Below are positions 33,272 to 45,982 of a DNA stretch of 64,000 nucleotides, one piece after another; the first letter of the stretch is position 1, and every line of letters begins with the position of its first letter. Source of the DNA: Costus lasius (taxonomy: Eukaryota > Streptophyta > Magnoliopsida > Zingiberales > Costaceae). Position numbers and translations under genes: made by a program. Where the stretch lies: NCBI GenBank assembly GCA_027563935.2, contig JANVAS020000239.1, positions 4,588,001 to 4,652,000 of the forward strand, in the 5' to 3' direction. The notes below the pieces were generated by a model. The model was not told where the DNA came from, did no database searches, and saw only the letters and a program-made list of their open reading frames with translations.

Positions 33272-33690
33272 ACAATTGATCCAGTAGCATAAACAATATT
33301 ATCATAAGAAAGAACACACTTTGAAATATTGCATTCAAAGGAAAATCCTTTCCTGACAAGAGCAGGAATAGAGATAATATTTTTCGTAATACTCGGAACA
33401 AAATAACAATTGTCCAGTTCTAATACAAGTCCAGATGGTAATGAGATGTAATAAACCCCTACAGCAACAGCAGCAACCCGTGCCCCGTTTCCAACTCGTA
33501 GGTCCACCTCATGCTGTCCCACCTGTCTTCTTCTCTTGAGTTCCTGTACATTTGAACAAATGTGAACTCCACATGCAGTGTCCAACACCCATGAAATAGA
33601 AGAAGAAAACATGACCTCAGTCACAAAAATACCTGAGCCAGAAGCGAAACTTCCCTTCTTGTCTCCTTGGAGCGCTTTACAGTCCTTTTT
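33272..33690 (-). pseudogene. Element B protease fragment
   Basis: Reads on from the B gag after a TAG. The protease site is WVLDTACGVHIC near 33600-33565, followed by ELKRRRQVGQHEVDLRVGNG and FVPSITKNIISIPALVRKGF. It lacks the one-base deletion found in A. It ends abruptly at VYATGSI where LTR D starts, so integrase and RT are missing. Confidence 0.85.
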
Positions 33691-34437
33691 CTAGTGACCC
33701 AGCTGGCCACAGTGGAAACATCTGTATTCCTTTGACCGCTTAACCTTCTGTTTCAGAGCCTTGTTGTAGTTCTTGACAAGGGCTTTGCCCTTCTTCCCCT
33801 TCTTCTTGTTCCTTGAAGGGAACATCAAGACAGAGGTTGAAGGCTTGCCCTTTAGAGTTTCCTCTGTAGTCAAGAGCATATTCAGCAACTCTGCCGGAGT
33901 ACAGTCGATCTTGTTCATATTAAAATTAATAATGAACGGATCGAAAGAGGCCAGGAGAGACTGCAGAATAATGTCTACAGCAAGCTCCTGATTGATGGTA
34001 TGCCCTAGTTTCTCTAGAGCCTCTTTGTGCCCAATCATCTTGAGCACGTGAGCTCCCACTGGACTCCCTTCAGCCAGTTTGCTCTGAAAGAAAAGCTTGG
34101 TCAAATTATAGCGCTCAGTCCTTGCCTGTGCAGCATATAGCATCTTGAGGTTTGCTATCATTTCTATAGCAGACATATCCTCATGCTGACGCTACAGCTG
34201 TGGCGTCATAGACGCTAGCATCAGGCAAGCGACATCAATGCTATCATTGACATGCTTTTCATAGGCATCCCGAACCGCCCTTGCGGCGTTCGGAGCGGGT
34301 TGAGGCGGTATAGCCGTCTCGAGGACATACAGTTTCCTCTCAGCCTTAAGAACAATCTTAAGGTGTCCGAACCAGTCTGAGAAGTTTGGCCCAGCAAACT
34401 TCTCCCTTTCTAGTAGGGATCGCACATTGAAGCTCAT
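33691..34437 (-). pseudogene. Element B gag with two stops
   Basis: Gag starts MSFNVRSLLEREKFAGPNFS at 34437 and matches A closely. A TAG at 34194-34192 replaces the Gln codon seen in A, and the frame continues. A second TAG at 33693-33691 replaces Trp inside the zinc knuckle (CFHCGQLGH then stop), cutting off the last Cys of the CCHC. F has the identical second stop. Confidence 0.88.
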
Positions 34438-36280
34438 GGTGTTCGTTGCTGCAGGAATCTACAACAATGCAAGAACAGCAAGGTCAGTATCAATGTTTAG
34501 AATCAATCCAGGACTTAAGAAAGATTCTTTTCTCACTATTTTATCTGGCTGAAAAATCCAGCAAAACAGCCCGAAAGAGCAACATTCTTTTAGTGAGATG
34601 GGATCCAGATTTCATACTTGGTCTCCGCGTCCCGCTCAGGCGAGATAAGATGCACAGAGAGTACAAGCACTAATTTCTGGTAGGCAGTCCCTGCCAATCG
34701 CCAACCCGTGCGATTCCCCTTCATCTGGGCAATCCAGCCGACTGTGCCAACTGAGTTGGTACAACACAGTCTCTGATCCCACAGATGGCTGCCTCCATGT
34801 AGCTAACATATGCCCCATATGTAGCCTACATGGTCAAGCTGACCTGACCTACTCCCTGGACCACCACGTGCTATGCTGAGCAACGAGAAGCGATAAATCC
34901 CTTCCCTGTAACACGCAGGTGTAATCACACACCGTCTGAAGATAGATGGGCGTGCCCACTGAGTGGGTACAACACGGCCCCAACGATAGTCAGAACAGTG
35001 AGGTTTCACGTCAGAAGGCTTACGTGCTTGATATTATAGCGTTGGATTTTAACGGTCCTTTTATCTTCTTAACTATCATGCTAAACCTATGGTGATAGCA
35101 GAAGATAAATCATGCAATTCTAATTATAAAAACAATAAATAGAAAGCATGCTGATCTTATGTGGTAAAAGCCCATTAAGCCTAAGTAAGACCTTAATTTT
35201 AACTTAAGTCTTCACTTGAGCTCTTCATGGGTCTTTTGCATCTCATCTGGCCCAACCCAGGGCCCAAGCGCCCTCTGCAGCTCAGGTGCGCCCACCAGGT
35301 AAATGCGCCTGTCCTAGGGTCGAACCCTAGACCTCCCACCTGGTCAAGCCCTGCTGCATGCGCCTCTGCCAAGTGTGCTCTGTGCTCATGTCTGATTAAA
35401 CTTACAATTTAATCTATCTAGACATGATTGACTCGCAGGTCAATTACACTTTATAAATTAAATGACATGTGATGCGCAGATCACAAAAATAATAATTTAT
35501 AATTAATCCAGGCTCGCAGGCCCCAGCACAGCACACATTAAAAGGGCAACCCACATAAGATTAAATAAACAGGCAGATGGCATCCAATCAACATGTGATC
35601 CAAACCAGAAAATAAAATTGGTTTTGAAAACCCATTGGCATCAATTTTTTTTTTTTTTTTATTTTCCTTATGTGCCCTACTACCTTACAACGGTCCATTA
35701 ATAGGGATCCACTCATCCGACCTAGTCAGATCCACTGCCCTTGCATGCACCAAGTCCTAACTGACTTGAGTCGACCTAATGGTCAACCATGCATGCGCAA
35801 AGGGCTGAACAACCTTCATGAGTTCTGGCAAGCGGGTGTGACCCCAGGCCTAACTCAAGAGTGTTCATTGGTTGTCTCAACCAGACCTCGCTACACGCCT
35901 GTCTGCAGTCGACCTATAGCCACCTCGTGCTTGCGCACAGGCGCCATCTGGTCGACCCATCTAGGCTGTCAGATGGTCTGATCAGACTGGTTGGATCTTA
36001 CCTAGAGGATGACTTCAACCCTACTAACCCGTCTAAGGGTTTATAGCAGGCGTCACTTAGATCTAGTGAGGCACGCAAGTGATTAAGTATTTTAAGAAAA
36101 ACTACAACAATCAACATGCGCAATCATACATCATACATGCGCAAAGGAGTAAAAACATACATCATGTATTTTCACTACTTAACATGTAGATGCGCAAGAT
36201 GCTTCCTACTAGATCTACTTATCAAACACAAACAAGGATCACAAAACATCAAGCAATCATATGATTCTACAAGAACCAAT
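34438..36280 (-). other. Leader of element B
   Basis: Collinear with the A leader, at similar length. A run of about 20 T at 35647-35666 is expanded relative to A. No coding region is supported; the short frames here are not shared with A in phase. Confidence 0.6.
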
Positions 36281-36292
36281 GCTCTGATACCA
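36281..36292 (-). promoter_or_regulatory. Primer-binding site of element B
   Basis: GCTCTGATACCA on the plus strand is the complement of TGGTATCAGAGC, two bases from the LTR end. Confidence 0.92.
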
Positions 36293-36294
36293 AT

Positions 36295-37437
36295 TGAAAG
36301 TACCCCTTTCGAGAGGGGGGCGAAACCCTAATAAGGAGGCGCATGTAAACTTTGATAGCGGAAGCAAGGATTTTAGGGTTTCATAAGATCGCATATAGTT
36401 CATATGATCAACTTGCATATAAAAACTTGCAAAGATCGACAAGTGATCTTACCAACGCCATTAGATTGGGTGGCGGCTTGGAGATGAGAGAACGAAATGG
36501 TTCTCCTCCAAAGATGACGCACACAAGATGATAGATCGGCTACTTCTTGTTGCTCCTTGTGCTAGCAAGGATCTCCAAGTGTCCTTGTCGAATGGAAGGG
36601 GAGTTGAGATGATCTCTCGCTTGAGCAAACTCTCTCCAAGGCGTGAACAACCATTTCCACACGAGAGCAAGCGACGAGAATAGGAGAGGGGCGACAAGAG
36701 ATGCGTTCCACTCAAAACGTGGAGGCGTGGCTACTAAAAATAGCTAGCCTTATTCTCTTATGCGATCATGCGTTCATGTACGCATGAACCAATCGCATTT
36801 TGCTCTCTCCCTTGAACCATGCGCTCACTCAATGAGCTGGTTCAATGTCGGTTTGGTTCAAAGACCAATTAACCCAAGCCATATGGTCTAGATCACAATA
36901 AACCCTAAGGTTCAAGATCTAACCGTTCATCTCTTGATGCTCCTGATCTAACCGATCTAGCATCCAATCTCTCAATCGAAGCTTACCGATCTCAAGCCCT
37001 AATCAATCAAACATGATCAGACCAGATCTCACTTACAATCAGAGTTTAAATCCCTTTAAACTGAACCCAAACAATTCAGTCCACACGATCTGACTTTAGT
37101 AAGCCATATCATCAAATTGTGCGACCCTAAGGGTTTCCTTTAAATGTCGGTAACGATAACTTACGTTATCACGATCAGTGAGGGGTATCTAGCAACACAT
37201 CACTATCTCCCGATATAAAGGAAAGAGTCTTCCAAGACTACACCCAAACCACAGCACAAGTGTGAATCCACTTCACTAGGCATACATGTTTCCTTTGCCA
37301 CTGGATGTTCTTATTGGACAAGCGTGTCAAGCCTGTAGCTCCAATATGATGAGCATGATTAGATCAGATGAACATAGTCACCTGGGTATGGCCATACACT
37401 TTCTCAATCATCTCATCCAGGGGGGCCCCTTTAGAAC
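36295..37437 (-). repeat. 5' LTR of element B, inner part
   Basis: The PBS-side two thirds of the LTR, starting at TGAAAGTACCCC on the plus strand. The hairpin near its end (AGGGG/CCCCT) has a different loop from those in A and F. It is interrupted at AGAAC by element C and resumes at 44117. Without C the LTR would be about 1693 bases. Confidence 0.88.
37433..37437. repeat. Target-site duplication of element C
   Basis: AGAAC occurs here and again at 44112-44116, directly outside the TG and CA ends of C. Confidence 0.9.
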
Positions 37438-38334
37438 TGTAAGATCCAAGAATCTTAATTCCTTGTAAGTACTATTCTTGATTTAAATCTTTGGCTGTGA
37501 TATTTGTCCTATGTTTTGATTTTGTCAACCCTAGGATGGGGGAGAATTTTATCCCTAAAACCTTTAGGGGTTATTTATAAATTAGTGGAAATGGGTTAGT
37601 GGATATTAATTTAAGCCTTACCGGATTTTGACTCTAGTAATTAATTAATTAGAGCTTATTGGATGTTAATTTAATCCTTATTGGATTTTCACTTAAGGGA
37701 ATAATTAGCTATGGGTTATTGGGTTTGCACTTAAATTAAATGATATTGGGTTTAAAATTTGAATTAGTGGATTAATTCATAAACCCTTTACCTTAATTAG
37801 AAATCTGAAATTTTAGGTTTGGTACTTGGGGCGAAAAGAAAAAAAAAACCTTAGGGGCGGCGGTTTGAAGGCTTGGGCGATTCCTTGGAGGCTTGGACGA
37901 AATTCTTCTTCTTCCTTTTTCCCTTGGCCGGCGTTCCTTGGTGCTTGGTGGCGTTTTCTCTTCCTTTGGTGGCGTCTACCTAAGAACATTGGTGGAACTT
38001 TAAGACCCTTAGACAAGTTTTGTGGAGAGAATTTCACCTTGGTGTTCACAGTTCAAGATAAGAGGTGAGTGGGGTGTCTTATTCGAATTATATCCATTTG
38101 GTTGTGCTAGATGATAAGTTTGATTGCTTGGAAATTTCACCATGCTAAGAACCGAAACTCAAGGTGTATCTATCATGAAAACCGAAATCTTGCAACATGA
38201 AATTTAAGATATTTCTTATATGGAATTTAGGTAGCTTTAAATCAGTGATTCTTGAGCATGAAATTCTTATTACTAAGGTTTAGATTTTTAAGTAGATAAT
38301 ATGGTAGTAATTGTAGAAACCGTGGGCTATATGT
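37438..38334 (+). repeat. Truncated 5' LTR of element C
   Basis: Starts TGTAAGATCCAAGAATC and follows the 3' LTR until GTGGGCTATATGT, then changes abruptly to pol sequence. Confidence 0.88.
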
Positions 38335-38340
38335 TGTAGA

Positions 38341-41300
38341 TCTAATCCTTTTAGACATGCAAGACTATGATGTCATCCTAGGTATGGATTGGTTATCCTC
38401 GCATCATGCCACTGTGGATTGCTTTGAGAAAGTAATCACCTTGAATCTACTAGATGGGAGTCGGCTTTTTGTGAGAGGTCTGGTGTCAGACCAAGGACCA
38501 CATGTGATATCTTTCCTGCAGGCCAGAAAGTTACTTGCTAGTGGGTGTAAGGGTTATATTGCACATGTTAAGGTGCAGGATGATTCTACTCCTGATTTGA
38601 CTCAGATGGCGGTGGTGCAAGAGTTTCCTGATGTGTTCTCTGAGGAATTTTCAGGCTTGCCACCAATGCGAGAGGTAGAGTTTGGTATTGAGTTGGTGCC
38701 AGGTACTGCACCTATCTCCAAAGCTCCTTACCGCATGGCTACCTCAGAGTTGGCCGAGCTTAAGAAGCAACTGGAGGAATTGCTGGAGAAAGGTTACATC
38801 CGGCCTAGTGCTTCTCCCTGGGGAGCACCAGTGCTGTTCGTAAAGAAAAAGGATGGAATCCTGAGGATGTGTATAGACTACAGGCAACTGAACCAAGTGA
38901 CTATCAAGAATAGGTATCCTCTCCCCAGAATTGATGATCTATTTGATCAATTACAGGGGGCTACAATGTTCTCTAAGATAGATCTGAGATCAGGGTATTA
39001 CCAGCTTAGGGTCAAGGATGAGGATATATTTAAGACTGCTTTCAGGACCAGGTATGGGCATTTTGAATTTCTAGTTATGCCTTTTGGACTGACAAATGCA
39101 CCTGCTGTCTTCATGGATTTGATGAACAGGGTATTTCATGAATTGCTTGATTCTTGTGTGGTAGTCTTCATAGATGATATCTTGGTGTACTCTCGGACTA
39201 CTTCGGATCATGTCAGTGACTTGCGCAGAGTGCTGGAGATCCTGAGGAAAAACCGATTATATGCCAAGGCCAGTAAGTGTGAGTTTTGGCAAGAAAAGAT
39301 CAGCTTCCTTGGGCATGTGATTTCTGGTCAGGGGGTGTCTGTGGATCCAGTTAAGGTGCAAGCCATCCTTAATTCGGGAAGACCGGCTAGTGCTACTGAG
39401 ATCAGAAGTTTCCTGGGTCTAGCAGGTTACTACCAGAGGTTTGTTGAGGGATTCTCCAAGCTGGCGGGTCCTTTAACTAAATTGACCAGAAAGGAGGCCA
39501 AGTTTAATTGGGATGACAAGTGTGAGGAGAGCTTTCAGGAGCTGAAGAGAAGGTTGACTAGTACACCGATCCTCATTATTCCTAGTGATGGGGAAAGGTT
39601 TACCGTCTATACGGATGCTTCAGGCAACGGGTTGGGTTGCGTCTTAATGCAGAAGGGTAATGTGGTAGCCTATGCTTCGAGACAACTGAAGGAGTATGAG
39701 TTGAACTACCCTACTCATGACTTAGAGTTGGCGGCCGTAGTCTTTGCTCTGAAGATATGGCGCCACTATTTATTGGGTCAGGAGTTTGATCTGTTCACTC
39801 ACCATCAGAGTCTCAAGTACATCTTCACTCAGAAGGAGTTGAACATGAGACAGAGAAGATGGATGGAGTTGATCAAAGACTTTGACTTCGCTATTCAGTA
39901 TCAGGCTGGAAAGGCCAATGTAGTGGCTGATGCACTGAGCAGACATCCAGTTACTTCAGTAGCGGCACTACAGGTCAGTGAGTGGCAGTTACTGCAGGAG
40001 TTCCGAGATCTCAGGATCAGTGTTTCTCCTAGAGTTCAGTCGGGTTATGTGGCTTTCCTCAGAGTACAGTCTGTTTTGTTGCAGAAGATCAGAGATCAGC
40101 AGTCTGTGGATCCGAGATTAGCTCAGATCAGGGATAGTTTGGTTGCGGGTACAGTTCAGGATTTTAGCTTGTCTGATGATGGTGTTCTTCGGTTCCGTGG
40201 AAGGGTGTGTGTCCCTGAGGAACCGAGCTTGAGGAAAGAAATACTGGAGGATAGCCATAACTCCAAATATTCTCTACACCCTGGTGTGACTAAGATGTAT
40301 TAGGACCTCAAGAAGAGTTTTTGGTGGCCGGGTATGAGGAAAGAGGTAATCGATTTTGTCTCTAGGTGTTTAACCTGTCAGACTGTAAAGGCTGAACACC
40401 CGAAGCCTGGTGGTTTGTTGCAGCCCCTTCCTATTCCTGAGTGGGAGTGGGAATGCATCAGTATGGACTTTGTGTGTGGTTTGCCCAGAACCAGATTGGG
40501 TCATGATGCTATTTGGGTGATTGTTGATAGACTCACTAAATTAGCCCACTTTCTCCCGATCAAGATGACTTATCCTTTAGAGAGACTGGCTAGGTTGTAC
40601 ATTGATGAGATAGTCAGACTGCATGGAGTGCCGGTTGATATTGTGTCTGATAGGGACTCTCGGTTTCTGTCCAGGTTTTGGAAGAGCTTACAGGAGAGTT
40701 TGGGTACTAAGTTGAATTTTAGTACAGCATACCATCCTCAGTCTGATGGCCAGACGGAGCGTACTATCCAGACTCTAGAAGACTTGTTGAGAGCTTATGT
40801 GGTTGATTGGAGTTCTGAGTGGGACCGGGATCTACCTTTGATAGAGTTCACCTATAATAATAGCTTCCACTCCAGTATTCAGATGGCTCCTTATGAGGCT
40901 TTGTATGGGAGAAGGTGTAGGACTCCCTTGTGTTGGGAGGAAACCGGTGATAGATTGATTTTGAGATCTGATGCAGTACAGGAGACTACTAATAAGGTCA
41001 AAGAGATTCAGGATAAACTGAAGATTTCTCGGGACAGACAGAAGAGTTATGATGATGACCGTCGTCGTCCCCTAGAGTTTATGGTAGGGGATCATGTTTT
41101 CTTAAAGGTATCACCGACTAAGGGTGTTATGCGGTTTGGCAAGAAAGGAAAGCTGAGCCCGAGGTTTGTGGGACCTTTTGACATTATTGAGAGAGTTGGT
41201 CCAGTGGCTTACAGGTTAGCTTTACCTCCTGCTTTGGAACATTTGCATAATGTATTCCATGTTTCTGCTTTGAGGAAATATCATCCTGATCCATCCCATG

Positions 41301-41521
41301 TATTGGAGTTGGAACCTCTTCAGATTCAGAGTGATTTGACCTTTGAGGAAAGACCTCTCCGGATTGTGGATAGAAAGGATAAAGTTCTGAGGAACAAGTC
41401 TATACCTTTGGTAAAGGTTATCTGGGGAAATCAGTCGGTTGAGGAGGCGACCTGGGAGACTGAAGCTGATATGAGGATGTTGTATGCTTATCTTTTTGAT
41501 GATATGAATGTTGAGCTTTAG
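38341..41521 (+). pseudogene. Element C pol: RT, RNase H, integrase, chromodomain
   Basis: Starts inside the protease ([20 protein letters not shown]), so the ATG at 38357 is not a natural start. RT spans about 38700-39200 with [12 protein letters not shown] as active site. RNase H has YTDAS and [10 protein letters not shown], but the segment usually TDH reads [10 protein letters not shown], so a catalytic Asp is replaced by His. Integrase has a zinc region (LHPGVTKMY ... CLTCQT) and DDE residues in MDFVCGLP, SDRDSRFLS and GQTERTIQ. The end VKVIWGNQSVEEATWETEAD is a chromodomain. One TAG at 40301-40303 in the integrase zinc finger interrupts an otherwise single frame. Confidence 0.92.
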
Positions 41522-41537
41522 AGGACTAAAGCTTTAT

Positions 41538-41550
41538 AAGGAGGGAGGGA
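41538..41550 (+). promoter_or_regulatory. Polypurine tract of element C
   Basis: AAGGAGGGAGGGA lies directly before the 3' LTR. Confidence 0.85.
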
Positions 41551-44111
41551 TGTAAGATCCAAGAATCTTAATTCCTTGTAAGTACTATTCTTGATTTAAA
41601 TCTTTGGCTGTGATATTTGTCCTATGTTTTGATTTTGTCAACCCTAGGATGGGGGAGAATTTTATCCCTAAAACCTTTAGGGGTTATTTATAAATTAGTG
41701 GAAATGGGTTAGTGGATATTAATTTAAGCCTTACCGGATTTTGACTCTAGTAATTAATTAATTAGAGCTTATTGGATGTTAATTTAATCCTTATTGGATT
41801 TTCACTTAAGGGAATAATTAGCTATGGGTTATTGGGTTTGCACTTAAATTAAATGATATTGGGTTTAAAATTTGAATTAGTGGATTAATTCATAAACCCT
41901 TTACCTTAATTAGAAATCCGAAATTTTAGGTTTGGTACTTGGGGCGAAAAGAAAAAAAAAACCTTAGGGGCGGCGGTTAGAAGGCTTGGGCGATTCCTTG
42001 GAGGCTTGGACGAAATTCTTCTTCTTCCTTTTTCCCTTGGCAGGCGTTCCTTGGTGCTTGGTGGCGTTTTCTCTTCCTTTGGTGGCGTCTACCTAAGAAC
42101 ATTGGTGGAACTTTAAGACCCTTAGACGAGTTTTGTGGAGAGAATTTCACCTTGGTGTTCACAGTTCAAGATAAGAGGTGAGTGGGGTGTCTTATTCGAA
42201 TTATATCCATTTGGTTGTGCTAGATGATAAGTTTGATTGCTTGGAAATTTCACCATGCTAAGATCCGAAACTCAAGGTGTATCTATCATGAAAACCGAAA
42301 TCTTGCAACATGAAATTTAAGATATTTCTTATATGGAATTTAGGTAGCTTTAAATCAGTGATTCTTGAGCATGAAATTCTTATTACTAAGGTTTAGATTT
42401 TTAAGTAGATAATATGCTAGTAATTGTAGAAACCGTGGGCTATATGTGGTATTATGTAAAGTAGATTGTAAGAATACAAATTTTAATCCTGTGTTGATTT
42501 TTTTTGGATGCCCTGATAAATGCTAATAGTGTTATAGGATCCATGATCGTTTCTCTATGAGCAGCATGTTTATATATCTATGGCCATGTATTCTTGATTG
42601 AGAAACTTGGGTGATAACTTAGCAAGGTTATACTGAACTGATCAGCATGAAACCTAAGGACTCTACACTACATTATGTGGTTATGTGGTTTCGAATGTTA
42701 TGTGTTGTGGTCTGTGTACCCGTTGTGGGACGGATAGGACTAAGGCTAAGTGTAACTGTGTACTCAAGGGGATAGTCTATATGTGATAGATTAGGGGTTG
42801 GAGATTTTAGCCCTGTGTTTGTGATATGTGAGGGGTTGATGTTTCAGCCCTGCCTGTTGTGATATTGTGATGAAGGTGACTATCCTAGAGTCTGGTCGAC
42901 ACTTAGGAGTCCACTTTTGTGAAATAAGATATAAGGTGTGTCTAGTGGTTGTTCAGGTAAAGAACCCTTTGGGAGAACGAGTGATTGATGCAAAGTGCCA
43001 TGTCTTGGTCGGACAGGGGCCACCCATTGATTTCATCACTCTTAGACTTTTAGATTCTTGTGTTATGGGGTGGTGTAGATCAAGGTATCACATCTTGACC
43101 GGATGGGGATCACCTCTTGAGTCTACACACCGTCCATGTTTGTGTTGCATGCGATTTGCAAGCTTCTCCCAGTGCTTAGGCCAGAGCCGGGTTGGACCCT
43201 AGGGGTCATTCTTGATTTATGCTCGACAACTAAGTGGTTGGTGTGTTTAGTTGGTTTAGAGTATGGCTCTAGATCCTTGGTTACTGTGTGGTGACAATTG
43301 CGTGATGCCTTAGCAGTGTTCATCTGATTGTTTATATGATTTCCTTTCTTTGCTTTTGTTATATGTTGGCATGATGTTCTGTTAAAGGTTTTTAAAATAA
43401 TCTGCATGTATCTTTAAGTGTATATTATGGATGGTCGATTAAGACTATCCACTCACTGGGCTGTGTAGCTCACCCCTTACTGTTTACAGGTGTAGAGTAG
43501 GAGCCCACTGCCTGAGTTAGTGTTTGATATGGATATTGTGATTTTCCCTACAACTATGCTGGTTTGATGTACAAGACTTTTGTGCTTAGTTAACTGGGGC
43601 CGGTTATGGCCAAACTTTGTGAACTCGTGTCGCCGGTTGTGGCACTTTTGAGATTTTGATTTTTGTGTCACCGAGGGCTTGGGCCTGGTTTCGGTGTTTG
43701 GTATCATTGACGTTAGTTCTACGAAATTATAGAATCGATATTGTGGTTTTGCTTCGAATTTCGAGTCGAATTGTGTTTGCGATCAGATTTGATATAAATG
43801 TGAACTTGCATATGTCTAGTGCAAGTATTGCCTGGTGGCAGGTACCCTTATGTGATTTATGGATTTTACGGATTTTATATGGCTTTGATATGCTGTTGCC
43901 TTGCATATGTCTAGTGCAAGGATTGCGTGGTGGCAGGTACATTTGTGAAATTGTGTTTCGTGGAGATTCAATGTGTGGATTCTCGAAAATTTTCAGATCG
44001 GGTTTTCCAGAAACTTGGTTTTACTTAGCGTGTGCATCGATCCTGTATTATAACATCCTGTTACTCTATGACTTGTGTTGCTTGTTTGGGTTAAGATAAC
44101 GGGATGTGACA
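41551..44111 (+). repeat. 3' LTR of element C, 2561 bp
   Basis: A complete LTR from TGTAAGATCC to GGGATGTGACA. It carries two copies of the GTGCCATG-type repeat (from 42989) and two CTTGCA/TGCAAG hairpins (43805 and 43900). No coding region. Confidence 0.9.
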
Positions 44112-44116
44112 AGAAC

Positions 44117-44666
44117 ATCACACTCCAATCAAGGAGACGGCAATCCTATATCTATCACTAGTGCCCTAACATGACTCATGATCATTATCCAAGATAGTCT
44201 ATAACCATTATGTTTCAAATGATATTGAACTACCTCAAAACAATGACAATCATCATTTAGAAACACAAGTGATCTCAAGTCAGAGGATATGTGCCACTTG
44301 TTGCAAACAAGGATTATTCACATTGTGACAAGCAATGGAATATCCTAGTAGGGTCTGACCAGTACATCCAATGTACCCATGAGTCTACATCTTATTCCAT
44401 GCTCGAAGCATCCTATAAGATTAGAACACATATTAGTCTCAATCATATCAAGGCTGTCTCATATTCACCAAGATATCTCGACTAAGGACATATAGCATGT
44501 CAGCCTAGCTGAACAGCATTGAGACATTATTCAGAAGCACACTTATTGCAGCAGACAATGTAACAAACTGAATAACAACTATTGCCTTTATAAACATAAG
44601 AGTTTATACATGATACTGAAAGAATCCCAAGGCCTCAAACATTAGCCTTAAGGGCATACCCCAACA
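44117..44666 (-). repeat. 5' LTR of element B, outer part
   Basis: Continues the B LTR after element C and ends GGGCATACCCCAACA. TCAAA follows as possible target duplication; the partner end is lost. Confidence 0.87.
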
Positions 44667-45584
44667 TCAAATATATATCAGTGTCAATCAATTCTAATAT
44701 ATGTATCAAATATCCAATCAAAGGAATAAGTAACAAATCTTATAATTCTTGACATTGTAACAAAAGAGTAGGGTAAGATTCCTACCTCAAACGCTGTTAT
44801 CCTAAATTCCTCTGAAATCACAGCTATCTTCCTTTCTTCACTGAATAATTTAAATAAAATATCCATCATTATCCATCATATGCATTAATCCATAAAAATA
44901 TCCTCAATCCCTAATTTTCTGTTTAAAATTATCCCAAATTAATTATCATCAAAATTTCCCCCAATATAACAATAATAGAAATTAGGGTTTACTAATTTTA
45001 TTCATAGGAATAGATTAATAAATTAAATTAAAAAAATAAAACAATGGAAACTTACCTCAGCCGAAATCTTGACGCAGAAACGAACAGACGATTCGTTCAT
45101 TCCGTTCGATGGGGTAGGAGGAGGATCACTAGCTCTTGCTGGGGAAGATAGTCACCAGAAGGAAGGATGGGTCGCCGGTGCCAAGAAAGGGAGAAGGAGA
45201 AGTCACCGCCGATTAGAGGGGATCAAGGTCGCTGCCGCCTGGATTAGTCGCATGCGTTCGAACAAAGCAGACCGGCCGTTGAAGCTCTATATGCGTCCAA
45301 ACCCCGTCGGACTTAGGGCGCCACTCTAGGGCACGACGAAGATGGCACTGGCATTTCTTCCCATTGCCATCAGAATCGGCACCGCTTGGAGCAGGAGGAA
45401 GCGTGGCAACAAAGACAGGGGCCTTACGCATCACAAGGAATTTCGTCAAAGAACTCACTACTAATCGCCGAACGCTGAAGGAAGCAAGGGAAGAAACCGC
45501 TAGCTGCCGAGCACCATCGTAAGAGGGAGAGGGGAGGCTAGCGTCCCTTTTCCGTCGCCGCCAACGCACTGCTTCATCGCCTAT
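44667..45584. other. Unassigned stretch, possible rest of LTR Q
   Basis: An AT-rich half (44667-45050) is followed by a GC-richer half with GTCGCCGG- and CGCCGAT-type words. The minus-strand open frame 45686-45213 runs into the LTR of G and has no recognisable domain. The sequence may continue the LTR cut at 20960 or be an unrelated LTR leader. I see no supported gene. Confidence 0.3.
45580..45584. repeat. Possible target-site duplication of element G
   Basis: CCTAT lies directly outside the left LTR end of G. The other side is beyond the window, so it cannot be confirmed. Confidence 0.3.
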
Positions 45585-45982
45585 TGTATCCCAACAAGTA
45601 GGTAGACTAAAACTTATATAAGGTGTCACAGCCAAAAATTCGCTGTTTGGCGTACGGGGACTTGTTACCCCCCGACACGGCTCCAAAGACTTGTTGTGTC
45701 ACTAAGCTTGTTGTTATTTCCGCAAGTGCATGTATACTCGAAGTAATAAAATAGATATCGAACTCACAGAGACCTAAGTTGTCAAGTACCGAATAATTGA
45801 TTTCTTACTATCCAGGCAATCGAATAGAAGTCAAGCAATGATCGAAAAACACACGGGAGCGTATAATCAGAGAGAAACTGGGACTAGGGTTTCATTCACT
45901 TTAATTTTCAAGACTAGATAAAAATAGATGTTCATCAATCCAGTTTTACAATGATAAAGACATAATTTACTTCATAAGTGGA

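Larger units (their letters stand above)
37438..44111 (+). mobile_element. Tekay/Del-like Gypsy element C, 5' deleted
   Basis: A 6.7-kb chromovirus inserted in the LTR of B. It has the first 897 bases of the 5' LTR, then jumps into the protease region. Most of the LTR, the PBS, gag and the protease front are missing. RT, RNase H, integrase, chromodomain, PPT and a full 3' LTR remain. The shared LTR parts differ at about six positions, so the insertion is young and the deletion came after it or with it. Confidence 0.9.
33272..44666 (-). mobile_element. Angela-like Copia element B, split by C
   Basis: The same family as A but on the minus strand. The 5' LTR (44666-44117 and 37437-36295), PBS, leader, gag and protease are present. 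Everything from integrase on, with the 3' LTR, is lost at 33272, where LTR D begins. Element C (37438-44111) sits inside the 5' LTR. A and B face each other 3' end to 3' end across LTR D. Confidence 0.85.

Noticed and set aside
33691..33693. Shared TAG as a programmed gag-pol readthrough codon
   Set aside because: It lies inside the zinc knuckle before its last Cys, and A has Trp there. A readthrough site would be expected after the knuckle.
37826..38068. An 80-codon frame in the C LTR
   Set aside because: It lies wholly in the LTR, and the 3' LTR copy has an in-frame TAG in place of a Leu codon.
20961..44666. A to B as one composite element with a common target duplication
   Set aside because: The outer flanks are ATACT and TCAAA, which do not match, and both are 5' ends of separate elements.
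45213..45686. A 157-codon minus-strand frame
   Set aside because: It crosses the boundary between an unassigned stretch and the LTR of G, and has no recognisable domain.
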